64,000 bases of DNA from Fusobacterium_C necrophorum_A (GTDB lineage Bacteria > Fusobacteriota > Fusobacteriia > Fusobacteriales > Fusobacteriaceae). Made by a program: the position numbers and the translations under genes. This document shows positions 51,139 through 60,901 of this stretch, piece by piece. The DNA lies in the NCBI RefSeq assembly GCF_004134945.1, contig NZ_SBAP01000003.1, positions 1 through 64,000 of the forward strand. The letters run 5' to 3'. The notes under the pieces are model-generated. The model did no database searches, was not told the origin of the DNA, and saw only the letters and a list, made by a program, of their open reading frames with translations. The first letter of the stretch is position 1. Each line of letters opens with the position of its first letter.

Positions 51139-54100
51139 AAAGACTTGTCCTAAAAGCAAGTGCGGGAACAGGAAAAACCTATAGTTTGTCTTTGGAATAT
51201 CTACTTTCTCTCTATCGGGGAATTCCTTATTCCGAAATTTTTGTCATGACCTTTACCAGAAAGGCAACGGCAGAAATTCGAGAACGGATTTTGGAGTTTT
51301 CTGCAGAAATTTTATCTCATTCGGAGAAAGGAAAAGAATTAGTGGAACATTTGCAGGCATTGGATTCGACTCTTTTTTTGAAAGAAGAAGTTCTGAAAGC
51401 TGCCTATGATTCCATGTTAAAGAACAAAGATAAGATTCGTATTTATACCATTGATTCTTTTTTTCAAATGTTATTTCATAAACTGGTCTGTCCCTATTAT
51501 CAAATCTATTCGATGAAAATGATAGAAACGGAAGAGGAAAATAAGGAATATTATAAAAAAATTTTGAAGCACATCTTTTCAAAAGAAGAATTATTTGAAA
51601 AGATGAAGGTGTTTTTTGATTTATCTCCGGAAAAAAATATAGAGAATTATTTGCTTTTAATTCAAAACATCCTGCAAGAACGTTGGAAATTTTTACTCTT
51701 GCAGGGAGAGCAAAGGAAAAGAACTCCCCTAAGCTTTGAAAAAACAAGGGAAGAGCATATCAAAGCTTTTCAGGCTCTTTTTCAAGCCGTAGAGGAAACT
51801 AAGAAAAAAGAAAGAGGCTATTTTACTCACCCATTTTATCAAAATTTCTTCGAGCAAACGGAAGAAGAAAGAGAAGAAACATTGACAAAAGAAAGGGAAC
51901 GTTTCTTTGATACCAATGTATTTGACGGGAGAAGACTTTCCAATCGTGGAAAAGATGAAAAAATACTATCATTGCGGGAAGAACTCTTGGAAGAAACAGA
52001 TTCCTTCCGAAGAGACTTGGCAAAAGAGATCTACAATCAAGATATGATAGCCTTTGAAGAAAGTCTTTTTTCGATTTTTGAGGAACTGTATCAGCTCTAT
52101 GATGAATACAAACGAAAAGAACGAAGTTTTAACTATGACGACATTGCCATTTACACCTATTTGACTTTATTTCAGGAAGAATTACATCTTATAGAGAACA
52201 ATAAGATTACAGCTTTGCTGGAAGAGATCTTGGATGTAAAAATTCATAGTATCTTTTTGGATGAGTTTCAAGATACCAGTGTATTACAATGGAAAATTTT
52301 ATCCGTATTTTTGGAAAAAGCAAAAACTGTCATCTGTGTTGGAGATGAAAAGCAAAGTATCTACGGTTGGAGAGGGGGAGAAAAAAAACTCTTTGAAGAT
52401 CTGCCTAAAATTTTAGGGGCAGAAGTGGAGCATTTGGATACCTCCTATCGAAGCTTGGAAAGTATCGTGGAATTCTGCAATGAATTTTTTAAATCCTATC
52501 CTGCTCTCTATCAGGAAGAAGCAATTGAGTGGAAATTTTTAGAAAGCAAAAGTCATAAACAAAAACGAGGAGAAGTGCTTTCCTATTTCCTTTCAGAAGA
52601 AGATTCTCTGCAAGCCTTACTTAGCATGATAGAAGAAAAATATTCCGGAAATTACGGCAGCTTGAGTATTCTGGCAAGAAAAAATAAAACTTTACTGCAA
52701 TTGGCGGATTTTTTAGAAGAACACAAGCTTCCCTATCAACTTTCTATTGTGAAAGAGCAACAAGACGAAGAGATTGTCTCTTCTTTTTTGTCTTTATTCC
52801 GTTATTTTTGCAGCAATGAATATCTGTATTTATTGGAATTTTTTCGTTCTCCTGTGATAAAGGCTTCCAACCGAATTTTAAAAAATCTGTTAACTCATCA
52901 GGAAAATATGATACAATATATATGCTTTGGAAAGGAATGGAAAGAGAGGCCGAAAGGAAGTGATGAAATCCTTGAATTGTACCGAGAATTTCAAGAGAAT
53001 GAGGGGAAGATAGGAGATCTTTGGTTACATTGCATGGAAAAATTTTCTCTTCCGGAAAGGTTTTCAAAAGACAGTCATCTCTTGGCTTGTTATTCTTTTC
53101 AGGAAAGTTTGTCTTACTATGATACGTGGTTGGAATACTTGGAGGACTTGGATACAAACAGACTTCCTAAGTTGGATATCCGGGAGGAAGAAAACAAAAA
53201 TGCCATTCAATTGATGAGTATTCACAAATCCAAGGGATTGGAATTTGAAAATGTTATCTACTTTGAACCCAAAGAGAAGCGAAAAGGAAGAAAGGAACAA
53301 AATATTCTGTTTTATTTTCAAATGGCGGAGGATTATTGCTCTTTAGAACATTACTTTTTAACAAAGGGAAAATACCGTAAATATATGGAATATCTTCCGA
53401 AGCCTTTTCCAAATTATTTAAAAGAGTTGGAAAGAAAAGAAAAAGAAGAGGAAATCAATACCCTGTATGTCGCTTTGACAAGGGCAAAACACAATCTGTA
53501 TTTATTTTTCAATGAAACGTTTCGGGGACGAGAACTCTTGGAAAAACTGTCTTTCGTTTCTTCTGAAATGTTTACGGAAAGTAAGGAAGAAGCAAAATCA
53601 AAGGAAGAAAAACAGGGAATTGTATTAACTTTTCAAAAAGAAAAGAAAAGCTTTGAGGAAGATCGGAAACAAAGACCTCAAAAATATACTCTTCAAACGG
53701 AATTGCATCGAATGGAAGGATTGGCAACCCACTTTTTTTTGGAACATATCAGCTATGCAACGGAAGAAGAGATCCGCTTTGCAAAACAACGTGTGTTTCA
53801 GGAATATGCCTCTTATTTCGGTATGGAAAAAATGGAACAGCTATTTTCCGAAGAAAGAATTCATAAAATATTAACTTTGGATTCTGATATTTTTTCCAGA
53901 GATTGGGACTATATTTATCCGGAGTTCAGTGTCATTTCTCCTATGGATCAGAAAAAATATGTTCTGGATCGCTTGATGATACGAAAAGCAAAAAAAGGAA
54001 AAAAAGGTTTGGTGTATATTGTAGATTATAAAACGGGAGGAAAGGACCCCAAACAATTGGAAAACTATGAGCAAATTTTACGAGAACTTTTCAAAAGAGA

Positions 54101-54158
54101 AGAAGGGGAATATGAGTTTCAGACAAAATTTTTAGAATTAGGTAGGGAAGGAGAATAG
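51135..54158 (+). CDS. addA: AddA-like UvrD-type helicase/nuclease subunit
   Basis: A 1007-residue helicase-nuclease that unwinds broken ends together with AddB. Helicase motifs: Walker A ASAGTGKTYS, FVMTFTRKATAEIRERI, Walker B FLDEFQDTSVLQW, VGDEKQSIYGWRGGE, MSIHKSKGLEFENVIYF and LYVALTRAKHNLYLF. The C-terminal RecB-like nuclease has the LATHFFLEH, LDRLMI and IVDYKTGGKD motifs. The start overlaps addB (ATGA). It completes the AddAB complex; a Chi-like site for this genus is not known to me. Confidence 0.92.
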   Translation: MKRLVLKASAGTGKTYSLSLEYLLSLYRGIPYSEIFVMTFTRKATAEIRERILEFSAEILSHSEKGKELVEHLQALDSTLFLKEEVLKAAYDSMLKNKDKIRIYTIDSFFQMLFHKLVCPYYQIYSMKMIETEEENKEYYKKILKHIFSKEELFEKMKVFFDLSPEKNIENYLLLIQNILQERWKFLLLQGEQRKRTPLSFEKTREEHIKAFQALFQAVEETKKKERGYFTHPFYQNFFEQTEEEREETLTKERERFFDTNVFDGRRLSNRGKDEKILSLREELLEETDSFRRDLAKEIYNQDMIAFEESLFSIFEELYQLYDEYKRKERSFNYDDIAIYTYLTLFQEELHLIENNKITALLEEILDVKIHSIFLDEFQDTSVLQWKILSVFLEKAKTVICVGDEKQSIYGWRGGEKKLFEDLPKILGAEVEHLDTSYRSLESIVEFCNEFFKSYPALYQEEAIEWKFLESKSHKQKRGEVLSYFLSEEDSLQALLSMIEEKYSGNYGSLSILARKNKTLLQLADFLEEHKLPYQLSIVKEQQDEEIVSSFLSLFRYFCSNEYLYLLEFFRSPVIKASNRILKNLLTHQENMIQYICFGKEWKERPKGSDEILELYREFQENEGKIGDLWLHCMEKFSLPERFSKDSHLLACYSFQESLSYYDTWLEYLEDLDTNRLPKLDIREEENKNAIQLMSIHKSKGLEFENVIYFEPKEKRKGRKEQNILFYFQMAEDYCSLEHYFLTKGKYRKYMEYLPKPFPNYLKELERKEKEEEINTLYVALTRAKHNLYLFFNETFRGRELLEKLSFVSSEMFTESKEEAKSKEEKQGIVLTFQKEKKSFEEDRKQRPQKYTLQTELHRMEGLATHFFLEHISYATEEEIRFAKQRVFQEYASYFGMEKMEQLFSEERIHKILTLDSDIFSRDWDYIYPEFSVISPMDQKKYVLDRLMIRKAKKGKKGLVYIVDYKTGGKDPKQLENYEQILRELFKREEGEYEFQTKFLELGREGE

Positions 54159-54162
54159 CAAC

Positions 54163-54981
54163 ATGTTATTTGATGAAGAATATAGAAAATTGGTGGACTA
54201 TATCTGTGAAAAAGGAGAAATGGTGAAGGGAAAAGTAAGAACCGTCTATGCGGACGGAACTCCGGCTTATTATAAACAGATTGTCGGTTATCAGTTTCGT
54301 TTGGATAATGCAGGAGATGAGGCATTCTTAATTACTTCCAGAAAGGCGGCTTGGAAATCCAGCATTCGGGAATTGTACTGGATTTGGTATTTGCAATCCA
54401 ATAATGTGGACAAACTTGTTGACTTAGGCTGCAAATTTTGGAACGAATGGAAACAGGAAGATGGAACCATCGGAAAAGCCTACGGCTATCAAATTGCGAA
54501 AAAAACATTTCAATATCGAAACCAGTTGGACTATGTCATAGGAGAAATTAAAACCAATCCCAACAGCCGTCGAATTTTAACGGAAATTTGGATTCCGGAA
54601 GAATTGGAACAAATGGCTTTGACTCCCTGTGTACATTTGACACAGTGGACAGTCTTAAACGGGAAATTGTATTTGGAAGTTCGACAAAGAAGCTGTGATG
54701 TTGCCTTGGGTCTGGTAGCAAATGTCTTTCAATATCAAGTGTTACATAAATTGGTTGCAAGGGAATGTCATTTGAAATGTGGAGATTTGATTTGGACGAT
54801 TCATAATGCCCATATTTATGATAGACATCTGGAAGATTTACAAAAGCAGGTAAAGGAAACGGGAAGGGAAAAACCGAGATTGAATTTGGGAGAAGACGGT
54901 TTGGAAAACTTCCACCAAAAAGTAAGGGTAGAAAATTATCAGCCCTTAGACAATGATTATAAATACGAAGTAGCAATTTAA
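54163..54981 (+). CDS. thyA: Thymidylate synthase
   Basis: A 272-residue ThyA that methylates dUMP with methylene-tetrahydrofolate. The catalytic Cys is in LTPCVHLTQW, and RQRSCDVALGLVANVFQYQVL, with the Arg and Ser for phosphate, follows, then IHNAHIYDRHLEDL. This places an essential dTMP supply inside a DNA-repair operon. GGAAGGAG lies 8 bases before the ATG, and addA ends only 4 bases upstream. No dihydrofolate reductase is seen in the window; glyA at the other end supplies the folate substrate. Confidence 0.95.
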   Translation: MLFDEEYRKLVDYICEKGEMVKGKVRTVYADGTPAYYKQIVGYQFRLDNAGDEAFLITSRKAAWKSSIRELYWIWYLQSNNVDKLVDLGCKFWNEWKQEDGTIGKAYGYQIAKKTFQYRNQLDYVIGEIKTNPNSRRILTEIWIPEELEQMALTPCVHLTQWTVLNGKLYLEVRQRSCDVALGLVANVFQYQVLHKLVARECHLKCGDLIWTIHNAHIYDRHLEDLQKQVKETGREKPRLNLGEDGLENFHQKVRVENYQPLDNDYKYEVAI

Positions 54982-54995
54982 AAAAGGAGATAGGT

Positions 54996-56045
54996 GTGGA
55001 AAAAAGAAATTTATTGGATCTGAATCAACAGGAATTGACAGAGCTTTTCGTTGCGGAAGGAATGAAAAAGTTTTATGGAAAGGAAGTATTTCTTTGGCTA
55101 CATAAAAAGTTCGCAAGAAATATACGGGAAATGACGAACCTATCTTTGAAAAATCGGGAAATATTAGAGGAAAAAACCTATATTCCCTATTTGAATTTAT
55201 TAAAACATCAGGTGTCCAAAATTGACAAAACTGAAAAATTCTTATTTCAATTGGAAGACGGAAACACTATTGAAACAGTATTATTGCGACATCGAGATCA
55301 AAGAAATACTCTTTGTATTTCCTCTCAAGTGGGTTGCCCTGTCAAATGTACTTTTTGTGCGACAGGACAGGACGGTTTCGTAAGAAATTTACGAGTATCT
55401 GAAATTTTAAATCAAGTCTATACAATAGAAAGACGTTTAAACAAGCGAGGAGAAAAGCTGACCAATTTAGTATTTATGGGTATGGGAGAACCTTTGATTA
55501 ACCTCGATGCTCTGCTGAAAGCCTTGGAAATTTTGAGCAGTGAAGAGGGAATCTGCATTTCGAAAAGAAAAATTACCATTTCAACTTCCGGAATCGTTCC
55601 CGCCATTGAAAGAATTTTGATGGAAAAAACGCCGGTAGAATTGGCAATTTCCTTACATAGTGCTATCAATGAAAAGAGAGATCGGATAATACCCATCAAT
55701 AAGGCATATCCTTTGGAAGACTTATCCGCCGTATTGTTGGAATATCAAAGACAAACCAAAAGAAGATTGACCTTTGAATACATTTTGATTAAAGATTTCA
55801 ATGTATCGGAAGGAGATGCCAATGCTTTGGCGGATTTTGCACATCAATTTGACCATATTGTCAATTTGATCCCTTGTAATCCTGTTTCGGAAACGGGATT
55901 GGAAAGACCGAGTGAGAAAAAAATAGAAAGATTTTATGAATATTTAAAAAATGTCAGAAAAGTAAATGTGAGTTTACGACAAGAAAAAGGAACGGATATT
56001 GACGGAGCTTGTGGACAACTTCGACAAAATCAAAGGAAAAAATAG
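54996..56045 (+). CDS. rlmN: 23S rRNA/tRNA adenine C2-methyltransferase
   Basis: A 349-residue radical-SAM enzyme that methylates A2503 of 23S rRNA (and A37 of some tRNAs). The Fe-S triad lies in GCPVKCTFCATG, and the methyl-carrying Cys in GTDIDGACGQL near the C-terminus matches the E. coli enzyme. Length is typical. The GTG start follows AGGAG at 7 bases. It lies 14 bases after thyA and 9 before the PBP gene. Confidence 0.95.
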   Translation: MEKRNLLDLNQQELTELFVAEGMKKFYGKEVFLWLHKKFARNIREMTNLSLKNREILEEKTYIPYLNLLKHQVSKIDKTEKFLFQLEDGNTIETVLLRHRDQRNTLCISSQVGCPVKCTFCATGQDGFVRNLRVSEILNQVYTIERRLNKRGEKLTNLVFMGMGEPLINLDALLKALEILSSEEGICISKRKITISTSGIVPAIERILMEKTPVELAISLHSAINEKRDRIIPINKAYPLEDLSAVLLEYQRQTKRRLTFEYILIKDFNVSEGDANALADFAHQFDHIVNLIPCNPVSETGLERPSEKKIERFYEYLKNVRKVNVSLRQEKGTDIDGACGQLRQNQRKK

Positions 56046-56054
56046 GAGAAGACA

Positions 56055-58193
56055 ATGAAAAAGATAATAAAATATATCTTTCTCCTTGCATGTTTAGGAG
56101 CAGTGGGGATAGGAATACTGATATTTGGAATCATTATGAAATACAAAATGGAACTTCCCGATGTACAGGAGCTTGTAGAAAATTATGAAGTATCCGCTCC
56201 CTCCGTCATCTATGACAGAAATGGAGAAGTGGTGGATACCCTATATCAAGAAGCCAGAGATAATGTAAGTTTGGAAGAAGTTCCGGAGTATTCCAAGCAG
56301 GCATTTCTTGCAATTGAAGACAAACGATTTTATGAACATCACGGAATTGATCCCAGAGGTCTATTAAGAGCTCTTTTTGTGAATTTAAGAAGTGGACATG
56401 CAAGACAAGGAGCCAGTTCCATTACACAACAATTGGCAAAGAATGCCTTTTTAACCATGGACAGAACTCTTTCTCGAAAAATAAAAGAACTGATTATTAC
56501 GATTGAAATCGAACGAGTCTATACCAAAGAGGAAATCTTGGAAAAATATTTGAATGAAATTTATTTCGGTTCCGGAGCCTATGGACTCAAGACAGCAGCC
56601 AAACAATTTTTTCATAAAGATATTGAAGACATCAATCTTGCAGAGGCTGCTATGTTGGCAGGAATCCCAAATCGTCCGGAGGGATATAATCCACGTAGAA
56701 AACTGGATAATGCCGTCAAGAGAATGAATATCGTTCTTGCAGAAATGAGAGAGGACGGCAGAATTACAGAGGAAGAGTATCAGGAAGCCTTAACACAAAA
56801 ATTTATTTCGGAACAGGAAGCCGGTCCCAAGGAGAAAACAAATAAAAAAGTCACAATTATCTATCCCAGAAAAGATACAAGGCACTATGAAAATCCCGAA
56901 TTTACAAAGTTGGTTGAAGATTTCTTGTTGAAAAAATTTGATGCCAATACAGTATACAACAAAGGGTTGAAAATTTATTCCACACTGGATGTTGCCATGC
57001 AAAAAACTGCAAGAGAGACTTTCCATCAATATCCTCTTCTAAAGGCAAGAAAAGGGTTGAATGGAGCTATGGTTACCATTGATCCTTTCAGTGGACAGAT
57101 TATTACTATGGTAGGAGGAAAAGATTTTAAAATTGGAAATTTCAACCGAGCGATTATGGCAAAAAGACAATTCGGTTCTTCTTTTAAGCCTTTTGTATAT
57201 TTTGCCGCTTTGTTAAACGGCTTTGAAAGCAATTCCGTCTTAGAAGATTCAGCCGTTCATTATGGAAAATGGAGTCCGAAAAATGCCAATGGTATTTTCA
57301 GCGATACCAATACAACCTTGGTCAATGCTTTGGATAAATCTATTAATAGCGTTTCGGTGAAATTATTAGCAGCTGTAGGAGTTCCAAAATTCCGAGATAT
57401 GATGAAGCAAGTCGATCCCAAATTGGATATTCCGGATAACTTGACCGCAGCTTTAGGAACTGCGGAGGGAAGTCCTTTACAGCTTGCAATCGACTATGCA
57501 ATGTTTGTCAATGGAGGATATTTGGTAAGTCCTATTATCATCACTTCAATTGAAGATAAACATGGCAATTTATTATATGAAGTAATTCCAAGAAAGGATA
57601 AAATCTTTGAAAGTCAGGATACCAGTATCATCACTTACATGTTAAAAAGCTCCGTACAAAGTGGAACTTCAGCAAGAGCAAGAGTCATTACCAAAACGGG
57701 AGCTCCCATGGAACAGGGAGGAAAAACGGGAACGACCAACAGTGCCCGAACCGTATGGTACGCAGGAATCACTCCGGAGTATGTGACAACGGCATATTTA
57801 GGCTATGATAACAATCGAGCTATGCCCGGTTTGGGAGGAGGAAATGCCGTAGCCCCTCTATATCATAACTATTACCAAGAGATCGTCAATAAAGGTCTCT
57901 ATTTACCGGGAAAATTTTCTTTTATGGAAGATCATATCAAAAACGGAGAATTGGTCGTACAAAAATTGGATATTTTAACCGGACTTTTATCTTCCGAGGG
58001 AAGAGAATTTGTTGTGAGAAGGGGACATACGGTAGTGGAAAACGACTACAAATATCTCAACGGTATTTCCAGTATTTTCTATGGAAATCCAAGTTCTCCG
58101 GAAGACGTGGAGAAAGAAAAACCGGAAGAAAGAGAAGAAGAAAATTCTGTAGAAGAACAGGATCGATTATTTGAAAAATTACTAGGAGAGTAA
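56055..58193 (+). CDS. Class A penicillin-binding protein (PBP1A-like)
   Basis: A 712-residue bifunctional peptidoglycan synthase. One N-terminal membrane helix anchors a GT51 transglycosylase domain (EDKRFYEHHGID, RQGASSITQQLAKN, EKYLNEIYFGSGAYGLK), followed by a transpeptidase with SSFKPF (SxxK), SINSVS (SxN) and GGKTGTT. An acidic tail of about 25 residues (EEREEENSVEEQ) ends the chain. GGAG precedes the ATG. It is the only wall-building gene in this operon, 9 bases after rlmN and 2 before the helicase gene. Confidence 0.94.
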   Translation: MKKIIKYIFLLACLGAVGIGILIFGIIMKYKMELPDVQELVENYEVSAPSVIYDRNGEVVDTLYQEARDNVSLEEVPEYSKQAFLAIEDKRFYEHHGIDPRGLLRALFVNLRSGHARQGASSITQQLAKNAFLTMDRTLSRKIKELIITIEIERVYTKEEILEKYLNEIYFGSGAYGLKTAAKQFFHKDIEDINLAEAAMLAGIPNRPEGYNPRRKLDNAVKRMNIVLAEMREDGRITEEEYQEALTQKFISEQEAGPKEKTNKKVTIIYPRKDTRHYENPEFTKLVEDFLLKKFDANTVYNKGLKIYSTLDVAMQKTARETFHQYPLLKARKGLNGAMVTIDPFSGQIITMVGGKDFKIGNFNRAIMAKRQFGSSFKPFVYFAALLNGFESNSVLEDSAVHYGKWSPKNANGIFSDTNTTLVNALDKSINSVSVKLLAAVGVPKFRDMMKQVDPKLDIPDNLTAALGTAEGSPLQLAIDYAMFVNGGYLVSPIIITSIEDKHGNLLYEVIPRKDKIFESQDTSIITYMLKSSVQSGTSARARVITKTGAPMEQGGKTGTTNSARTVWYAGITPEYVTTAYLGYDNNRAMPGLGGGNAVAPLYHNYYQEIVNKGLYLPGKFSFMEDHIKNGELVVQKLDILTGLLSSEGREFVVRRGHTVVENDYKYLNGISSIFYGNPSSPEDVEKEKPEEREEENSVEEQDRLFEKLLGE

Positions 58194-58195
58194 AG

Positions 58196-60901
58196 GTGCT
58201 GGATAAAAATCAACAAAAAGTAGTGCAATATACCGAAGGACCTCTATTGGTTATTGCAGGTCCCGGTTCCGGAAAAACAAAAACTTTAGTGGAACGTAGC
58301 GTTCATTTACTGGCGGAAAAAAAGATAGAGCCTTCTCAAATCCTGTTGAGTACTTTTACTGAAAAAGCGGCAAGAGAATTGAGAATGAGAATTCAAAAAG
58401 CTTTGCAGGAAAAGGGAGTTTCTGTTTCCATTGAGGAAATGTATCTGGGAACCATGCACTCTATTTGGCTTCGTATACTGGAAGAATATATCACATATTC
58501 TCACTATGAGAATGGAATAGAAGTTTTGGACGAGGAAGAAGAAAAATTCTTCCTCTATTCACAATTGCGACAATTCAAACATTTAAACTTTTATACGGAA
58601 TTTTTCGAAAGAGAACATAGTTACGGAGATTGGGCTCAAAGTCGTCTATTACAAAGTATTTTTTCCAAAATTCAGGAAGAGGCGGTGGATATTGCTTCCA
58701 TTCGCAGCTATCACGAAGAAATTCAATTTCTGAAAGAGGCTTATGGACTTTATCAAAGTCTTCTTCGGAAGGAAAATAAAATCAGCTTTTCCGCCATCCA
58801 AATGGAATTGTATCATGCCCTCTTGGAACATCCGGAATTCTTGGAAACAATACAGAATAGAATACAATACTTTATGATTGATGAATATCAGGACAGCAAT
58901 CCGATTCAAGAAAGAATCATTCTCTTATTGGCAGGAAAAGAAAAAAATATTTGTGTGGTAGGAGACGAAGACCAAGCCATTTATCGATTTCGAGGAGCCA
59001 GTGTGGAAAATATTTTACGTTTTCCGCAAGTCTTTGAAGAAGACTGTGAAACCGTTTATTTGGAAAAAAATTATCGTTCTACGGAAGAGATTGTATATCT
59101 GTGCAATCAATGGATGAAACGCATTGAATGGCAGGGAGAACGCTTTGACAAGCAAATGTATTCCGCTCGCTATGAAAGCATTGAGCGAAAATCCGTTTTC
59201 CGTATTTCCGGTTCTCCCCATCCCCGTAAACGAAAAGAACTGATTTCTTGGTTGCAGGAGTTGATAAAGAGAAAAAAAGTGGAAGATTACAGTCAGATTG
59301 TTTTTTTATTTGACAACTTCCGTTCTCCTCAGGTAAAACGCTTGGAAGAAGACTTGGAAATGGCAGGAATTCCTGTGTATTGTCCCCGAGCAAGAAACTT
59401 TTTTTCCAGAGAGGAAGTGAAATTATTTTTTGGAATTTTTTTGGCTCTCTCTCCGGAGGTGCAGGAAGAGGTAAAAAACTATTCCTACTATGAGGATTGT
59501 CTATTTCGAGCCAGAAAATGGGCAAAAGAAAATATCGAGCTACAAAAATGGATTTTAGAAAAACGCAAAAGGGAATTGGAAGATTTTTTAACAGAGTATT
59601 ATGAGATTCTATCCTTTTCTCCTTTCCGAGAAATTTTGGAAAAGCAGGAAGAAAATCCCAGAAAAGCAAGAGAGATTTATAATTTGAGTTTGATTGGAAA
59701 AATGATACAAGGCTTTCAGAAATTGTGCCATATGAAAGAAGAAAGTGAGATAAAGAAGCCGGAATATTTAAAATATTTTTTCCAAAGTTATCTAAAAAAA
59801 TTTATTGAAAAAGGTGTGAATGAATTTGAAAAGAAGGGGGAATTTCCAAAAGGATGTATTCCGTTTTTGACAATTCATCAATCAAAAGGTTTAGAATTTC
59901 CCATTGTGATCGTTTCCTCTCTCTATCAAAATCCGCCTATTTATCGTGAGAAAATACGAAAATCCTATGACAGTTTGTTTCAAAAGAAAAAATTGTTGCA
60001 GGAACACAATGAGGAATTGTATGATTTTTACCGAAAATTTTATGTCGCCTTTTCCAGAGCAAAAAATGCTTTGGTATTTTTAGACTATGATGTAAGTTCC
60101 AGTTTTCAAGCATTGGTACGTCATTCGGTGGAAATTCCTTCCGATCATTTTCAATGGGAAGATATTTTGGAAGAAAAATACAGCACTTCTGAGGATACGG
60201 CAAGTTATTCTTACACCACAGATATCGCTCTTTACGACTTGTGTCCGAGAAAATATTTCTTCCTACGAAAAATTTCATTTCCGAGCATAGAAAAAGAAAA
60301 AATGCTCTTTGGAAATTTACTACATAGATGTTTAGAAAAAATGCACAAATATGAAAAATATAAGGACGGAATAGAGATACTTCTTACAAAAGAAAAAGAA
60401 AATTTGGAGAAAAGGTCTAAATTTTCCTTTCAAAAGGAGGAGTTGGAAAAGGCAAGAGCAATTTTAGAGGAATATCGAGAAAAATCCGAAATGCTCTATG
60501 AAAACATCCTACAGGCGGAACGAAAAGAATTTTTGGAGTGGAGAGGCAGTATGCTTTACGGAGAAATTGATCTTCTGGCTTTTCAGGGAGAACAATGGAA
60601 AATTATTGATTTTAAAACAGGAACAGAAAATCCCATGTATATAGAGCAGCTCGTGTTATATCAGGAATTGCTGAAAAAATATCAGAAAGGGCAAGATGTT
60701 TTGCTATCTCTTTATTATCTTTTGGAACAGAGAGAAGAAAAAATAGAGCTTTCTTTGGAAGAACGGGAAAAGATTTTGGACAAAATACAGTCCACGATTC
60801 AAAAAATTCAAAAGAAAGACTTTTCAAAAAGAGAATACCAAGAAGAAATTTGTGATGCCTGTGAATTTTATGCTTTTTGTTATCGAAAGGAAAACTTATG
60901 A
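58196..60901 (+). CDS. UvrD-family helicase fused to an Fe-S PD-(D/E)XK nuclease
   Basis: A 901-residue helicase-nuclease, distinct from AddA. Helicase: Walker A GPGSGKTKT, LLSTFTEKAARELRMRI, Walker B FMIDEYQDSNP, VGDEDQAIYRFRGA, LTIHQSKGLEFPIVIV and YVAFSRAKNAL. Nuclease: FGNLLHRCLE, GEIDLLAF, IIDFKTGTE. Fe-S Cys: LYDLCPRKYFF and CDACEFYAFC. PcrA/UvrD alone is about 700 residues, so the nuclease part is an addition. It starts 2 bases after the PBP gene (GTG, site AGGAGAG) and overlaps sbcD by 4 bases. It may act with SbcCD on ends or branched DNA (inference). Confidence 0.88.
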   Translation: MLDKNQQKVVQYTEGPLLVIAGPGSGKTKTLVERSVHLLAEKKIEPSQILLSTFTEKAARELRMRIQKALQEKGVSVSIEEMYLGTMHSIWLRILEEYITYSHYENGIEVLDEEEEKFFLYSQLRQFKHLNFYTEFFEREHSYGDWAQSRLLQSIFSKIQEEAVDIASIRSYHEEIQFLKEAYGLYQSLLRKENKISFSAIQMELYHALLEHPEFLETIQNRIQYFMIDEYQDSNPIQERIILLLAGKEKNICVVGDEDQAIYRFRGASVENILRFPQVFEEDCETVYLEKNYRSTEEIVYLCNQWMKRIEWQGERFDKQMYSARYESIERKSVFRISGSPHPRKRKELISWLQELIKRKKVEDYSQIVFLFDNFRSPQVKRLEEDLEMAGIPVYCPRARNFFSREEVKLFFGIFLALSPEVQEEVKNYSYYEDCLFRARKWAKENIELQKWILEKRKRELEDFLTEYYEILSFSPFREILEKQEENPRKAREIYNLSLIGKMIQGFQKLCHMKEESEIKKPEYLKYFFQSYLKKFIEKGVNEFEKKGEFPKGCIPFLTIHQSKGLEFPIVIVSSLYQNPPIYREKIRKSYDSLFQKKKLLQEHNEELYDFYRKFYVAFSRAKNALVFLDYDVSSSFQALVRHSVEIPSDHFQWEDILEEKYSTSEDTASYSYTTDIALYDLCPRKYFFLRKISFPSIEKEKMLFGNLLHRCLEKMHKYEKYKDGIEILLTKEKENLEKRSKFSFQKEELEKARAILEEYREKSEMLYENILQAERKEFLEWRGSMLYGEIDLLAFQGEQWKIIDFKTGTENPMYIEQLVLYQELLKKYQKGQDVLLSLYYLLEQREEKIELSLEEREKILDKIQSTIQKIQKKDFSKREYQEEICDACEFYAFCYRKENL

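Noticed and set aside
53653..53874. A 73-codon frame within addA suggesting a frameshift
   Set aside because: The addA frame runs unbroken through the region with all helicase and nuclease motifs, so this is an overlapping shadow.
59079..59669. A 196-codon open frame on the minus strand inside the helicase-nuclease gene
   Set aside because: It is fully antisense to a well-supported coding region, has a skewed Pro/Phe/Ser-rich composition and no ribosome site; it is a shadow frame.
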